Shown: positions 27,716-36,728, numbered from the stretch's first letter. The stretch: 64,000 bases of DNA from Ancalomicrobiaceae bacterium S20 (GCA_040269895.1 CP158568.1:434001-498000), one strand, 5' to 3'. The notes: a model not told the origin generated them from the sequence alone. Numbers and translations are program-made.

Positions 27716-28175
27716 CGCCCCAGCGCGCGGCGGCCGCGTCGTCGGCCTCGCGCGCGTCGACCCAGCCGCCCTCCGTGCCGTCTCGGCGGTGTTCCTTCTT
27801 CCAGAACGGCGCGCGCGTCTTCAGGAAGTCCATCAGGAATTCGGCCGCCTCGAAGGCGGCGCGGCGGTGCGGCGAGGTCGCGATCACCAGCACGATCGGC
27901 GCGCCCGGCGCGATCTTGCCATAGCGATGGATCGCGGCGAGGCCGAGCACCGGCCAGCGCCGCGATGCCTCCTCGGCGACGCGCGCGATCTCGGCTTCGG
28001 CCATGCCCGGATAATGTTCGAGTTCGAGCGCGGCGAGCGTGCCGTCCTCGGAGCGGCACAGGCCTTCGAAGGTCACGACCGCGCCGACGTCGGTACGGCC
28101 GGCGGTCAGCTTGGCCGTCTCGGCGGCGGTGTCGAAGGGCTCGGCCTGGACGCGGACGGTGATCGGGATCGCCAT
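27702..28175 (-). CDS. moaE: molybdopterin synthase catalytic subunit
   Basis: A 157-residue MoaE. VGAVVTFEGLCRSEDG, LELEHYPGMAEAEIARV, AAIHRYGKIAPGAPIVLV and the catalytic-loop region FLMDFLKTRAPFWKKEH are typical. With MoaD it inserts two sulfurs into cyclic pyranopterin to make molybdopterin. Starts two bases after the stop of moaD; converges with the small secreted gene. MsrP near 57 kb is one possible consumer of the cofactor. Confidence 0.95.
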   Translation of the reverse strand: MAIPITVRVQAEPFDTAAETAKLTAGRTDVGAVVTFEGLCRSEDGTLAALELEHYPGMAEAEIARVAEEASRRWPVLGLAAIHRYGKIAPGAPIVLVIATSPHRRAAFEAAEFLMDFLKTRAPFWKKEHRRDGTEGGWVDAREADDAAAARWGVTSG

Positions 28176-28176
28176 C

Positions 28177-28428
28177 TCAGCCCCCGGTCATCGGCGGGAA
28201 CAGCGCCACTTCGCGCGCATCGCCGAGCGGCGTGTCGGCCGTGACATGCATCTGGTCGATCGCGACGCGGATCACCTCCGGGCGCTCGAAGGCGTAGTCG
28301 TATTCCTCGCCGCGCGTCTTCAGCCAACGGACCAGCTCGCCCGCCGTGGTCACCTCGGCGGGAAGAGCGATCTCCTCCTCCGGCTTGCCGACGCGCTCGC
28401 GCACCCAAGCGAAATAGCGGATCTTCAT
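28177..28428 (-). CDS. moaD: molybdopterin synthase sulfur carrier subunit
   Basis: An 83-residue ubiquitin-fold protein (MKIRYFAWVRERVGKPEEEI) ending in FPPMTGG, whose C-terminal Gly-Gly is adenylated and thiocarboxylated. Immediately upstream of moaE and about 110 bases downstream of pgsA, in the order common to alphaproteobacteria. Confidence 0.95.
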   Translation of the reverse strand: MKIRYFAWVRERVGKPEEEIALPAEVTTAGELVRWLKTRGEEYDYAFERPEVIRVAIDQMHVTADTPLGDAREVALFPPMTGG

Positions 28429-28539
28429 CGGGACCTCTTCGGCGCCCGCGCGTGGCGGGGCCTCTCTTGGACACGCTGCTGTTAGACGCGCCGGGTCCGG
28501 GCGCGTTTCATGCGCCGAGGCCGTGCGGCAGCGCCGGTC

Positions 28540-29127
28540 TCACGGCCGGCGTTCAGGCTCGGCGATCAGATGCCCGATACCGGCACGGAAATAGTCGTAG
28601 CCAGTATAAAGGGTCAGGATGGCGGAAATCCAGAGCAGGACGAGGCCGATCTCGACCGTGTAGGGCAGCACGCGTTCGCCGGCCGGACCGACGACCAGGA
28701 AGCCGACCGCGACCAGTTGCGCGGTGGTCTTCCACTTCGCGAGCCAGGTCACGGGCACGCTGACGCGCAGTTCGGCCAGGAATTCGCGCAGGCCCGAGAC
28801 CAGGATCTCGCGGCAGAGGATGATCACCGCCGCGACGATCGACCAGCCGTGAATGATGTGATCGTCGACGAGGACGAGCAGGCAGGCTGCGACCAGGAGC
28901 TTGTCGGCGATCGGGTCGAGCATGCGGCCGAGCGCCGACTGCTGTTGCCAGGCGCGGGCCAGATAGCCGTCGAAGAAGTCGGTGATCGCCGCGGCCGCGA
29001 ACAGGCCGAAGGCGATCCACCGCGACGTCTCGGTCGGCGTGCCCGGCAGCGTGAAACACGCCACGACCGCGGGAACGGCCAGAATCCGTCCATAGGTCAG
29101 GATGTTGGGAAGACTGAAGGCCGACAT
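28540..29127 (-). CDS. pgsA: CDP-diacylglycerol-glycerol-3-phosphate 3-phosphatidyltransferase
   Basis: A 195-residue inner-membrane enzyme. The CDP-alcohol phosphotransferase motif is complete: DFFDGYLARAWQQQSALGRMLDPIADK, with its DG-x2-AR...G-x3-D-x3-D residues. It makes phosphatidylglycerophosphate, first committed step to phosphatidylglycerol and cardiolipin, and so supplies the lipid used by Lgt. Start at 29127 gives MSAFSLPNILTYGRI, the usual N-terminus. Confidence 0.96.
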   Translation of the reverse strand: MSAFSLPNILTYGRILAVPAVVACFTLPGTPTETSRWIAFGLFAAAAITDFFDGYLARAWQQQSALGRMLDPIADKLLVAACLLVLVDDHIIHGWSIVAAVIILCREILVSGLREFLAELRVSVPVTWLAKWKTTAQLVAVGFLVVGPAGERVLPYTVEIGLVLLWISAILTLYTGYDYFRAGIGHLIAEPERRP

Positions 29128-29258
29128 GTTCAGCGGGTGTCCCTCTCGCCCGCCAGAGAGCACACCGGTCAGCCCCGCGTCAACTGCGCCGGCCGCAAGG
29201 CGGAAGCCTCGCGACCGGCGGGCTGTCTCGGACGGTCGGGTCGTTACGGCCGCCTTCG

Positions 29259-29642
29259 TCAACGCGGGTCGGGGGCGAGCACGAAGGCGCGCAGCCGGTG
29301 GCCATCGGGATCGAGCGCCGTGAAGGCGCGGCCGAAATCATGCGTCGTCGGCGGCTCGATGATCGTGACGCCGGCCGCGGCCCAGTCGGCATGCAGCGCG
29401 TCGAGCGCCGCATGGTCGGCGAGGGCGAAGCCGAGTTCGGTCATGCCCGGGCCGGCCCCGGCGGCCGGGCGCGGCGCGACCGTATGCTGCGACCACAGGC
29501 CGAGTTTTGTGCCGTTCGGCAGCACGAACGGGACGAAGGTCGGCGAGACATCGACCGGCGCCAGCCCGAGCACGCGCTCATAGAAGGCCGCGCTCGCGAC
29601 GGGATCATCGACATAGAGGAGCGTGTAGTTGGGGATGTTCAT
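29259..29642 (-). CDS. VOC family protein
   Basis: A 127-residue glyoxalase/bleomycin-resistance fold protein: NYTLLYVDDPVASAAFYERVLGL at the start, LGLWSQHTV in the middle and FTALDPDGHRLRAFVLAPD at the end. Such proteins bind a metal or small molecule; some protect from antibiotics. It is followed upstream by a YafY-type regulator on the same strand, which may control it. Confidence 0.88.
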   Translation of the reverse strand: MNIPNYTLLYVDDPVASAAFYERVLGLAPVDVSPTFVPFVLPNGTKLGLWSQHTVAPRPAAGAGPGMTELGFALADHAALDALHADWAAAGVTIIEPPTTHDFGRAFTALDPDGHRLRAFVLAPDPR

Positions 29643-29714
29643 GTGCGTTCCCTGATCTCACGGCCGGCCCCTGGTGCAGGGGCGGCGACGGGAACGGTCT
29701 AGACGCTGCTGCTG

Positions 29715-30413
29715 TCAGATTTTGTCAGCAATCTTCGCGGGCAGCGTCTTGCGCCAGGCCCGCAGCAGGGCGGCGCGCCGCTTCGGGTAGTGCGTTTCGG
29801 TGGGCGCGATCTCGCTGATCCGGTCGACGCGGAAATGCCGGAAGTCGCTGCGCATCTCGCACCAGGCGGCGACGATGCGCACGGATTCGAAGAAGGCGAG
29901 CGCGAAAGGCCAGATGCGCCGCCGCGTGACGCGCCCGGCCTCGTCGCGGTAGCCGATGTCGAGGCGATGTTCGCGGCGGATCGCGATGCGGACCGGATCG
30001 AGGTCGATATCGCCACCGACGATCGCGGCGCCGGGGCCGATCAGGAGACCGCTGTCGTCGAGCATCGTCCTGAGGTCGGGCGGCAGCACGGCGCCGACCT
30101 TGGCGAGCACCGTCTCGGCCGCGGCACCGAGCCGGCCATCGGCTCGGGCACGGACCCAGCGCGCGCCGAGCACGAGAGCCTCGATCTCGTCCTCGCTAAA
30201 CATCAGCGGCGGCAGCATGAAGCCGGGCTTCAGCACATAGCCGAGCCCCGGCTCGCCGGCGATATCGGCGCCCTGCGCCTGCAGCGTGGCGATGTCCCGG
30301 TAGAGCGTGCGCAACGACACACCGAGCCGGTCCGCGAGCACAGTCCCGGTGACCGGCGCGCGATAGCCGCGCAGGATCTGGATCAGGTCGAGCAGGCGTT
30401 CGGCGCGGGACAT
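29715..30413 (-). CDS. YafY-type HTH/WYL transcriptional regulator
   Basis: A 232-residue regulator. An HTH_11 domain occupies residues 1-60 (RAERLLDLIQILRGYRAPVTGTVLADRLGVSLRTLYRDIA), and a WYL domain follows (RREHRLDIGYRDEAGRVTRR, AAWCEMRSDFRHFRVDRI). WYL domains sense nucleic acids or other ligands. Likely regulates the adjacent VOC gene; inference only. Confidence 0.9.
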   Translation of the reverse strand: MSRAERLLDLIQILRGYRAPVTGTVLADRLGVSLRTLYRDIATLQAQGADIAGEPGLGYVLKPGFMLPPLMFSEDEIEALVLGARWVRARADGRLGAAAETVLAKVGAVLPPDLRTMLDDSGLLIGPGAAIVGGDIDLDPVRIAIRREHRLDIGYRDEAGRVTRRRIWPFALAFFESVRIVAAWCEMRSDFRHFRVDRISEIAPTETHYPKRRAALLRAWRKTLPAKIADKI

Positions 30414-30516
30414 GGGCGTGTGGTCGGCTGGCGGACTTCAGACGCCGGAGCCTAGCACAGGTGCTGACGAAATCTGGCAGCAGAACGCTGGTCGAGCGGC
30501 ATGCCCGACCGAGTGT

Positions 30517-31101
30517 CTACGCTGCGGGCCAAGCGATGCGGCGCTCGAAATCGGAGTGCCAGAGCAATTCCGGGGCGATCTTGTGGTTTGGGAATGTGAC
30601 GAGAGCGACTTGCAGGCCATTGATGCGCGCATGCTTCATCGCGGGGATGCAATCGGTGTCGCCGGTGATCAGAATCAAGCGTTCGACGGTTTTCAGTGCG
30701 GAGAAGTTTGCCATGTCCAAGCCAATTCGCATGTCCACGCCCTTCTGTTCGAAATCGGGCTTGAAGTCGGCGTCCGTCAGCGGCTTGGCGGCGATCGGGA
30801 TACGCTTCGGTTTGAAGCCTCGAAACTTCAGTACACCGCGGCGCACAGCGAAGAGGTTTCTTGCTGCGAGATCGCGCAGCCAGTGATCGGACCCTGTGAA
30901 CTCGTGAGGCTCACCCGACACGGGCAGGGTTGTCGTTCCTACATAAGGCGCGCAGTCGTAATAGAGGATGCGCAACAAATTCTCAGTTGGCTCGATGCAA
31001 GCGTGCGCGACCTTCTCGATATAGTCGGGCTCATGCTTGAAGCCGGCCTTGCGTGCGAGAACACGCAGATGTCCGCCATCGATGAGAACGGCAACACGCA
31101 A
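30517..31101 (-). CDS. NYN domain protein (LabA/DUF88 family), putative RNase
   Basis: A 194-residue PIN-like NYN protein. RVAVLIDGGHLRVLARKAG carries the first catalytic Asp, VDMRIGLDMANFSA the second acidic cluster, and LILITGDTDCIPAMKHA the third; these are the acidic residues used for RNA cleavage in the family. The start is a TTG at 31101. There is no free Shine-Dalgarno: the only G-rich run (GGGGG) is inside a hairpin directly upstream. It has its own strong promoter and sits between uvrC and pgsA, which are neighbours in most relatives. Confidence 0.88.
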   Translation of the reverse strand: MRVAVLIDGGHLRVLARKAGFKHEPDYIEKVAHACIEPTENLLRILYYDCAPYVGTTTLPVSGEPHEFTGSDHWLRDLAARNLFAVRRGVLKFRGFKPKRIPIAAKPLTDADFKPDFEQKGVDMRIGLDMANFSALKTVERLILITGDTDCIPAMKHARINGLQVALVTFPNHKIAPELLWHSDFERRIAWPAA

Positions 31102-31105
31102 TATA

Positions 31106-31135
31106 AAACCCCCGAGCGTCGCCGCGCGGGGGTTT
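31106..31135 (-). promoter_or_regulatory. terminator-like hairpin masking the NYN ribosome-binding region
   Basis: Arms AAACCCCCG and CGGGGGTTT (9 bp) enclose a 12-base loop. On the transcript it is followed by UUUUAUAU and then the TTG start codon, so it looks like an intrinsic terminator placed exactly on the translation start region. The GGGGG of its 3' arm is the only Shine-Dalgarno-like element. Confidence 0.65.
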
Positions 31136-31142
31136 GATAAAT

Positions 31143-31156
31143 GCCCGCCTACGGGC
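31143..31156 (-). promoter_or_regulatory. small leader hairpin of the NYN transcript
   Basis: GCCCG (31143-31147) pairs with CGGGC (31152-31156) around a 4-base loop, just downstream of the predicted transcription start and upstream of the larger hairpin. Confidence 0.45.
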
Positions 31157-31173
31157 GTAGCGGATATGCGCGC

Positions 31174-31202
31174 AATATGAGTTGCGCCGTCGCGTGTGTC
31201 AA
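31174..31202 (-). promoter_or_regulatory. housekeeping-type promoter of the NYN gene
   Basis: On the minus strand a perfect TTGACA (31197-31202) and CATATT (31174-31179) are separated by 17 bases. Transcription would start near 31167, giving a 66-base leader that consists almost only of two hairpins. Confidence 0.65.
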
Positions 31203-31240
31203 CGTGATGCGCAGCTTCCGATCAGTCAAAGACGCCCGCC

Positions 31241-33421
31241 TCACCCCTCCACCACACCCTCGTGGAAATAATCGTAGATCGTCTCCGCCATGGTCTCGGA
31301 GATGCCGTCGACGGTCATCAGGTCGCCGACGCCGGCGCGGCCGATCGCCTTGACGGTGCCGAAGTGATTAAGGAGCGCGCGCTTGCGCGTCGGGCCGATG
31401 CCGGGGATCTCGTCGAGGCTCGATTGGCGGATCGCCTTCGAGCGCTTGGCGCGGTGCGTGCCGATCGCAAAGCGGTGCGCCTCGTCGCGCAGGCGCTGGA
31501 CGAAATAGAGCACCGGATCGCGCTCGGGCAGCATGAAGGACGGCTTGCCGTCCTGGAAGAACTTCTCGCGCCCCGCGTCGCGATCGGCGCCCTTGGCGAT
31601 GCCGACCAGCGGGATCTCGGTCGCGAGGCCGAGCTCTTCGAGCACGGCGCGGGCGGCCTCGAGCTGGCCCTTGCCGCCGTCGATGAAGACCAGATCCGGC
31701 CAGGGGCCGAAGCCGGTCTCGTCGCGCGGCGCCTCGGCCTTGGAGCCGCATTCCTTGACCAGGCGCGAGAAGCGGCGGGTCAGCACCTCGGTCATCATGC
31801 CGTAGTCGTCGCCGGGGGTGAGCTCGGTCGAGCGGATGTTGAACTTGCGGTACTGGCCCTTCACGAAGCCCTCGGGGCCGGCGACGATCATGCCGCCGAC
31901 CGCGTTGGTGCCCATGATGTGGCTGTTGTCGTAGACCTCGACGCGCTTCGGCGGCTCGGGCAAGCCGAAGACCTCCGCCAACCCGGCGAGCAGCCGGCCC
32001 TGGCTCGAACTCTCGGCGAGCTTGCGCCCCAGCGCCTCGCGGGCGTTGAGCGCGGCATGGTCGACCAGATCCTTCTTCTCGCCGCGCTTCGGCACGGCGA
32101 TCTCGACGCGCATCTCGGCGCGCTCGGAGAGCGCGGTTTCAAGCAGCTCGCGCTCCTCGAGATCGTGGCTGAGCAGGATCAGCTTCGGGATCGGCTTGTC
32201 GTCGTAGAACTGCGCGAGGAAGGATTCCAGGATCTCCTGGGGGCCGAGCGTCTTGTCCGCCCTGGGGAAGAAGCCGTGGTTGCCCCAGTTCTGGCCGGTG
32301 CGGAAGAAGAACACCTGAATGCAGGTGTGGCCACCTTCCTGCGCGATCGCGAAGACGTCCGCCTCCTCGATGCCCTGGGGGTTGATGCCCTGGTGCGACT
32401 GGACATGGCTCAGCGCCGCGATGCGGTCGCGGTAGACCGCCGCGCGTTCGAAATCGAGATCGGCGGAGGCCGCCTGCATCGCTTCGGCGAGCTCGGCCTT
32501 CACGGCGGAACTCTTGCCGGACAGGAACGCCTTCGCCTCCTTGACCAGTTCGGTGTAGTCGGGGATCGCGATCACGCCCGTGCAGGGCGCGGCGCAGCGC
32601 TTGATCTGGTGCAACAGGCAGGGCCGCGTCCGGGTCTCGTAGACGGAATCGGTGCAGGTGCGGATCAGGAACGCCTTCTGCAGCGAATTGATCGTGCGGC
32701 CGACCGCGCCGGCGGAGGCGAAGGGGCCGAAATAGGTGCCCTTGCGCTTGCGCGCGCCGCGGTGCTTCACCAGCGCCGGCGCCTCGTGATCCTCCGAGAT
32801 CAGGATGTAGGGGAAGCTCTTGTCGTCGCGCAGCAGCACGTTGAAGCGCGGCCGCAGGCGCTTGATCAGGTTCGCCTCGAGCAGCAGCGCCTCGGTCTCG
32901 GTCCGGGTCTGGACGAACTCCATCGCCCGCGTCTCGCGGATCATCCGCGCGATGCGATTGTTGGAAAGGCCGTTGCCTCGCGCGTAGTTGGAAACGCGCT
33001 TCTTAAGGCTGCGCGCCTTGCCGACGTAGAGCACGTCGCCGTCCTGGTCGAGCATGCGATAGACGCCCGGCGCATTCGGCAGCCGCTTCACATAGGCCGC
33101 GATCAGCTCGGCGCCGGCCAGCCCCGGACCGGTCGGATCGAGACCGTCGGCGGCCGTCGAGGCAGCGGCTTCGATCGCGTCGGGCTCGACGGCTTCCGGC
33201 TCGTCGCCGTCCGGGAGGACGTCGGCGTCCTCTTCGTCTTCGTCCTCGCCGTCCAGCTCGATATCGGCATCGAGCAGGCCGAGCGCTTCGTCGTCCGCGT
33301 GGGCGCGTGCGGAAACGTCCGTCGCGTCCATGGACGGCGGCGTCGTGCTGTGGGTCGGTTCGGAGCGGGCCGGTAGCGGAGAGGCGGGCTCTGCGCGCCG
33401 GCCGGTATCGTCTTCGATCAT
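31241..33421 (-). CDS. uvrC: excinuclease ABC subunit UvrC
   Basis: A 726-residue UvrC. The GIY-YIG nuclease begins near residue 115 ([20 protein letters not shown]), the UVR motif is in the middle ([19 protein letters not shown]), then the RNase H-like 5' nuclease domain ([39 protein letters not shown]) and C-terminal helix-hairpin-helix motifs ([17 protein letters not shown]). The first 105 residues are an acidic disordered lead ([18 protein letters not shown]) that most UvrC proteins lack; an internal Met31 could also be the start. Makes the dual incisions in nucleotide excision repair. Confidence 0.96.
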   Translation of the reverse strand: MIEDDTGRRAEPASPLPARSEPTHSTTPPSMDATDVSARAHADDEALGLLDADIELDGEDEDEEDADVLPDGDEPEAVEPDAIEAAASTAADGLDPTGPGLAGAELIAAYVKRLPNAPGVYRMLDQDGDVLYVGKARSLKKRVSNYARGNGLSNNRIARMIRETRAMEFVQTRTETEALLLEANLIKRLRPRFNVLLRDDKSFPYILISEDHEAPALVKHRGARKRKGTYFGPFASAGAVGRTINSLQKAFLIRTCTDSVYETRTRPCLLHQIKRCAAPCTGVIAIPDYTELVKEAKAFLSGKSSAVKAELAEAMQAASADLDFERAAVYRDRIAALSHVQSHQGINPQGIEEADVFAIAQEGGHTCIQVFFFRTGQNWGNHGFFPRADKTLGPQEILESFLAQFYDDKPIPKLILLSHDLEERELLETALSERAEMRVEIAVPKRGEKKDLVDHAALNAREALGRKLAESSSQGRLLAGLAEVFGLPEPPKRVEVYDNSHIMGTNAVGGMIVAGPEGFVKGQYRKFNIRSTELTPGDDYGMMTEVLTRRFSRLVKECGSKAEAPRDETGFGPWPDLVFIDGGKGQLEAARAVLEELGLATEIPLVGIAKGADRDAGREKFFQDGKPSFMLPERDPVLYFVQRLRDEAHRFAIGTHRAKRSKAIRQSSLDEIPGIGPTRKRALLNHFGTVKAIGRAGVGDLMTVDGISETMAETIYDYFHEGVVEG

Positions 33422-33639
33422 CGCCTTGTAGGGCCAAGTGGCGGGTCGGGTGGCGCGTCACGGGTCGAGTGCCTCGCCGCGGAGCGGGCGCGCGGTCTTG
33501 CGACTCGGGCAGGCCGGCGCGCGGCGTCGGTCTTCCTATATGGCGTGTCGGCGGTGAAAAATCACGCGCGGACGCCGCCCACGCACATCATTCGCAGGCG
33601 TGTGCGACGGAGCCCATTCACCGACGTCTACGACGCGGC

Positions 33640-34419
33640 TCACTCACCGACGTCGACGACATCAGGCGTTTCCCACGCCAGATGCTGGCCGCCGTCGAGG
33701 CAGACCATCTGGCCGGTGATCGACGGGGTCTCGACGAAATAGCGGATGGTGCGGCCGAATTCCTCCAGCCGCGGGCCGTAGCCGAGCGGCACGGCGGCGG
33801 CCTGGCGGGAGAAGTCGTCGCCGATCTGATGCGTGCTCTGCAGGGTCGGCCCTGGGCCGATGGCGTTGACCCGGACGCGCGGCGCCAGTCCCTGCGCGAG
33901 TGTGCGCGTCGCCATCCACAGCGCGGACTTTGCCAGCGTATAGGAGAAGAACCGCGGCGTCGGCCGCAGCACGCGCTGGTCGATGATGTTGACGATGTGA
34001 CCCTCGGTGCCCTCGGGCAGGCGGTTGACGAAAGCGTCGGCGAGCAGGCACGGCGCGGTCAGGTTGACCCGCAGCTGTCGTTCGAACAGGTCCGGATCGA
34101 GCTCGCCGATATCGTCGCGCTCGAACATCGAGGCGTTGTTGACCAGCAGGCCGAGCGGCCCGAGCGCGGTTTCGGCCGCGGTGACGATGCCGTAGATCGC
34201 CTGGATGTCGGCGAGGTCGCCGGTCACGACGGCGGCGCGGCCGCCCTCGGTGCGGATCTCTCGCGCCAGCGCCTCGGCATCGGCGCGGCTCGACCGGCAA
34301 TGGATCGCGACGCCCCAGCCGTTGCGGGCGAGATCGCGGACGATCGCAGCGCCGATCCGTCGGGCGCCGCCGGTCACCAGCGCATTCTTCGGGGCGATTA
34401 CGCGCAGCATGGCGGCCAC
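33640..34419 (-). CDS. SDR family oxidoreductase (pteridine reductase-like)
   Basis: A 259-residue short-chain dehydrogenase. NALVTGGARRIGAAIVRDLA is the NADP-binding motif (the GGARRIG variant with two Arg is typical of pteridine reductase and FolM-like SDRs), LLVNNASMF the NNA motif, and YTLAKSALWMATRTLA the catalytic Tyr-x-x-x-Lys. It lies upstream of uvrC as in other Hyphomicrobiales. Substrate inferred, not shown. Confidence 0.9.
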   Translation of the reverse strand: MAAMLRVIAPKNALVTGGARRIGAAIVRDLARNGWGVAIHCRSSRADAEALAREIRTEGGRAAVVTGDLADIQAIYGIVTAAETALGPLGLLVNNASMFERDDIGELDPDLFERQLRVNLTAPCLLADAFVNRLPEGTEGHIVNIIDQRVLRPTPRFFSYTLAKSALWMATRTLAQGLAPRVRVNAIGPGPTLQSTHQIGDDFSRQAAAVPLGYGPRLEEFGRTIRYFVETPSITGQMVCLDGGQHLAWETPDVVDVGE

Positions 34420-34898
34420 TCGCTGTTGTTACGTCGGGAGCGTGCATCGGGCAGGCGGCATCGCCGGCGCGACGTCGTTCAAAATACGCCAGCTGAGACG
34501 CGGCGGATCGCCGCCTTGCGAAAAAGTGTCTATTGCCCGGTGGTGGTAACGATCGGCCGGAAGCCTTGCGAGGCGAGGCCGATCAGCGGAACCGCATGCT
34601 CGTTCAAGGGCGTCCCGCGCAAGCGGAGAAGGGCGGATTTCGGCGCCGATGTGTGCGCAAGCCGGTCGGCGCGAGGGGCAGGGTCCGCCGGCGCCCGGTC
34701 GGCGGAACTGTTGTTGCCGCATGGAGATCCTGGGGCGGCGACGCCACGATATCGTCCCGGACCGATCACATTGCCTTCGACCTGTCGCCCCAATGGGGGG
34801 CTTCACTCCGGATCGAACGCCGGAGGCTCGAGCTTCGGCGTCACGGCATCCCGCGCCCCCTCGCGTATCGGTGGGGCGATCTGACGAAAGGTCCAGAC
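34420..34898. other. gene-free region upstream of the first porin
   Basis: No credible gene in these 479 bases. It should hold the divergent promoters of the SDR gene and the porin, but no -35/-10 pair stands out. GACGAAAGG before the porin ATG is a plausible ribosome-binding site. Confidence 0.35.
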
Positions 34899-35603
34899 AT
34901 GAACCGCTCCATCCTCCGCTCTGCCCTGGGCGCGACCGCGCTCCTGGTGTTCGGCGGTGCTGCCCAGGCCGCCGATCTCTATCGTGCGCCCCCGGCGGTC
35001 GCGCCGGCCGCCGTGCCGACGGCGATCCCGGCCTATGCCTTCAACTGGACGGGCTTCTACGTCGGCGCGAACCTCGGCGGCCGCTGGCTGCAGGATCGCG
35101 GCAACATCGCCGGCAACCCCTATGGCCTGAACTCGACGAGCTTCGTCGGCGGCCTGCAGGGCGGTTACAACTACCAGATCGGCAACATCGTGCTCGGCCT
35201 GGAGGCCGACGTGGACTACGGCCGCAACAGCCGGACCTCGCTGCTGGCGACCGGCGACCAGATCCGCACCCGTCTCGACTGGTCGGGCTCGGTGCGCGGT
35301 CGTGCCGGCTACGCCTTCGACCGCTTCCTGGTCTACGGCACCGGCGGTCTCGCCTGGGCGAACTTCGACACGCGCGGCACGGATGCGGCCGGCAATACGT
35401 CGTCGTCGAGCCGCACCCGCGCCGGTTGGACGGTCGGTGGCGGCCTCGAATATGCCGTGACCAACAACGTCTCGGTCCGGGGCGAGTATCTCTATGCCGA
35501 CTACGGCAGCCCGACGATCAGCTACCCCGGCACGGCGGTCGGCTCGCATCGCGAGACCCTGACGTCGCACCTGGCCCGGATCGGCGTGAACTGGAAGTTC
35601 TGA
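34899..35603 (+). CDS. outer membrane beta-barrel porin family protein (RopB-like), first copy
   Basis: A 234-residue outer membrane protein. The signal peptide LGATALLVFGGAAQAADLYR is cleaved after AQA. The mature barrel opens with FNWTGFYVGANLGGRW and alternates with Gly/aromatic strands (GGLQGGYNYQIGNIVLGLEA, VRGRAGYAFDRFLVYGTGGL) and ends ARIGVNWKF with the terminal Phe needed for BAM insertion. It belongs to the OmpA_b-brl/RopB group abundant in Rhizobiales. A paralogue follows 340 bases downstream. Confidence 0.93.
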   Translation: MNRSILRSALGATALLVFGGAAQAADLYRAPPAVAPAAVPTAIPAYAFNWTGFYVGANLGGRWLQDRGNIAGNPYGLNSTSFVGGLQGGYNYQIGNIVLGLEADVDYGRNSRTSLLATGDQIRTRLDWSGSVRGRAGYAFDRFLVYGTGGLAWANFDTRGTDAAGNTSSSSRTRAGWTVGGGLEYAVTNNVSVRGEYLYADYGSPTISYPGTAVGSHRETLTSHLARIGVNWKF

Positions 35604-35942
35604 GCCGCAGCCCGAACGTCCGAGAGCGGTATCCGATCAGACCGGATCGGGTACCGCTTTCCTGTTTGTCGCATCCGTTTCTTCCGATCGGCGCGGTTCG
35701 CCGCGATCCGGCCTTTGCTCCCAAGCGACGGCGTCCGGTTCCGCATTGCGCGGCCGGGCGCCGTTGGTGTTTTCGGCGTCGTCTGACAGCGGGAGCGGTG
35801 CACAAGTCTCGTTGCGCTGCGGCAGCCTCAGCGGTGTTAACCACGTTTCCGAACCGCTCCTTAACCGCGATCGCCCTATTAGGGTTACCAGTTCCCCGGC
35901 AGAGCCTCCGGGGCTCGGTCTCATCAACGAAGGATATTTTCC
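35604..35942. other. intergenic region between the two porins
   Basis: Holds the terminator of the first porin (35625-35663) and, toward the second porin, two TTAACC hexamers at 35837 and 35861 followed by CCTATTAGGGTTACC, likely part of the second porin's promoter region. No gene is seen. Confidence 0.4.
35625..35663 (+). terminator. terminator of the first porin
   Basis: AGCGGTATCCGATC (35625-35638) pairs with GATCGGGTACCGCT (35645-35658) over 14 positions with one G-U wobble; TT and a pyrimidine-rich tail follow. Confidence 0.75.
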
Positions 35943-36620
35943 ATGTTCCGCGTTTCCTTCGCCTTCGCGAGCGCGCTCACGCTCCTGGCCGCCGGCCCGG
36001 CTCTGGCTGCCGACATGTACGGCGGCAACCCGCCGCCGGCCGCCTACACCGCCTATCAGCCGGCCGGAACCGCGCCGGGCAACTGGCAGGGTGCCTATAT
36101 CGGCGTTCAGGCCGGCTACAATTTCGGTGGCGCCCGTGACCGCTTCAATGGCGGTCCGACCGTGAGCCCGAGCTTCGGAGGCGCCGTTGGCGGCGTCTAC
36201 GGCGGCTATAACGCCAATATCGGCCAGAACGTCGTGGTCGGCGTCGAAGCCGACGCCAACCTCTCGGGCCAGAGCTCGACCTCGACGGTCGGCGGCGTGA
36301 ACTACAAGAACCGTTCCGGCTGGAACGCCAGCCTGCGCGCCCGCGCCGGCGTCGGTTTCGAGCGCGTCATGCCCTACGCCACCGCCGGTGTCGCGCTGGC
36401 CGAGAACAAGGTCTCGACCCCGACCGCCTCGTCCACGCCGACCAAGGTCGGCGTCGCGCTCGGCGTCGGCATGGAAGGCCAGATCACCAACAACATCATC
36501 GCGCGCGGCGAATACATGTATCAGGGCTTCGGCAACTCGACCCACACGCTCGGCGGCCAGACCCTGACCAGCTCGTTCTCGAACAACCAGCTCAAGGCCG
36601 GCGTCGCCTACAAGTTCTGA
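35943..36620 (+). CDS. outer membrane beta-barrel porin family protein, second copy
   Basis: A 225-residue paralogue of the upstream porin: signal SALTLLAAGPALAADMYGGN, a proline-rich linker, then strands WQGAYIGVQAGYNFGGA, GGVYGGYNANIGQNVVVGVE, LRARAGVGFERVMPYATAGV and a C-terminal KAGVAYKF. AAGGATATTTTCC precedes the ATG. It is not cotranscribed with the first copy because a terminator separates them. Functions in envelope structure or small-solute passage. Confidence 0.93.
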   Translation: MFRVSFAFASALTLLAAGPALAADMYGGNPPPAAYTAYQPAGTAPGNWQGAYIGVQAGYNFGGARDRFNGGPTVSPSFGGAVGGVYGGYNANIGQNVVVGVEADANLSGQSSTSTVGGVNYKNRSGWNASLRARAGVGFERVMPYATAGVALAENKVSTPTASSTPTKVGVALGVGMEGQITNNIIARGEYMYQGFGNSTHTLGGQTLTSSFSNNQLKAGVAYKF

Positions 36621-36664
36621 GATCGCGACCCGCCGGCATCCGGCGCGATCCTTCGCCAACCAAA

Positions 36665-36694
36665 AAAGCCCGGCCGCATCTGCGGCCGGGCTTT
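36665..36694. terminator. bidirectional terminator between porin and GST
   Basis: Perfect 13-bp arms AAAGCCCGGCCGC (36665-36677) and GCGGCCGGGCTTT (36682-36694) with an ATCT loop and A/T runs on both sides serve the convergent porin and GST genes. Confidence 0.88.
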
Positions 36695-36728
36695 CGCATT
36701 TGGGCGATCCGCGTGACGCAGGCTCGTC

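Noticed and set aside
31262-33376. Very long open frame on the strand opposite uvrC; similar ones lie opposite ychF and the EF-G-like gene
   Set aside because: These are antisense frames kept open by high GC. They lack domains, are rich in Arg/Ala/Gly/Asp from mirrored codons, and the opposite strand encodes a clear conserved protein.
35837-35866. Two TTAACC hexamers before the second porin as paired CtrA half-sites
   Set aside because: They are 24 bases apart and lack the full consensus; kept only as part of the promoter region description.
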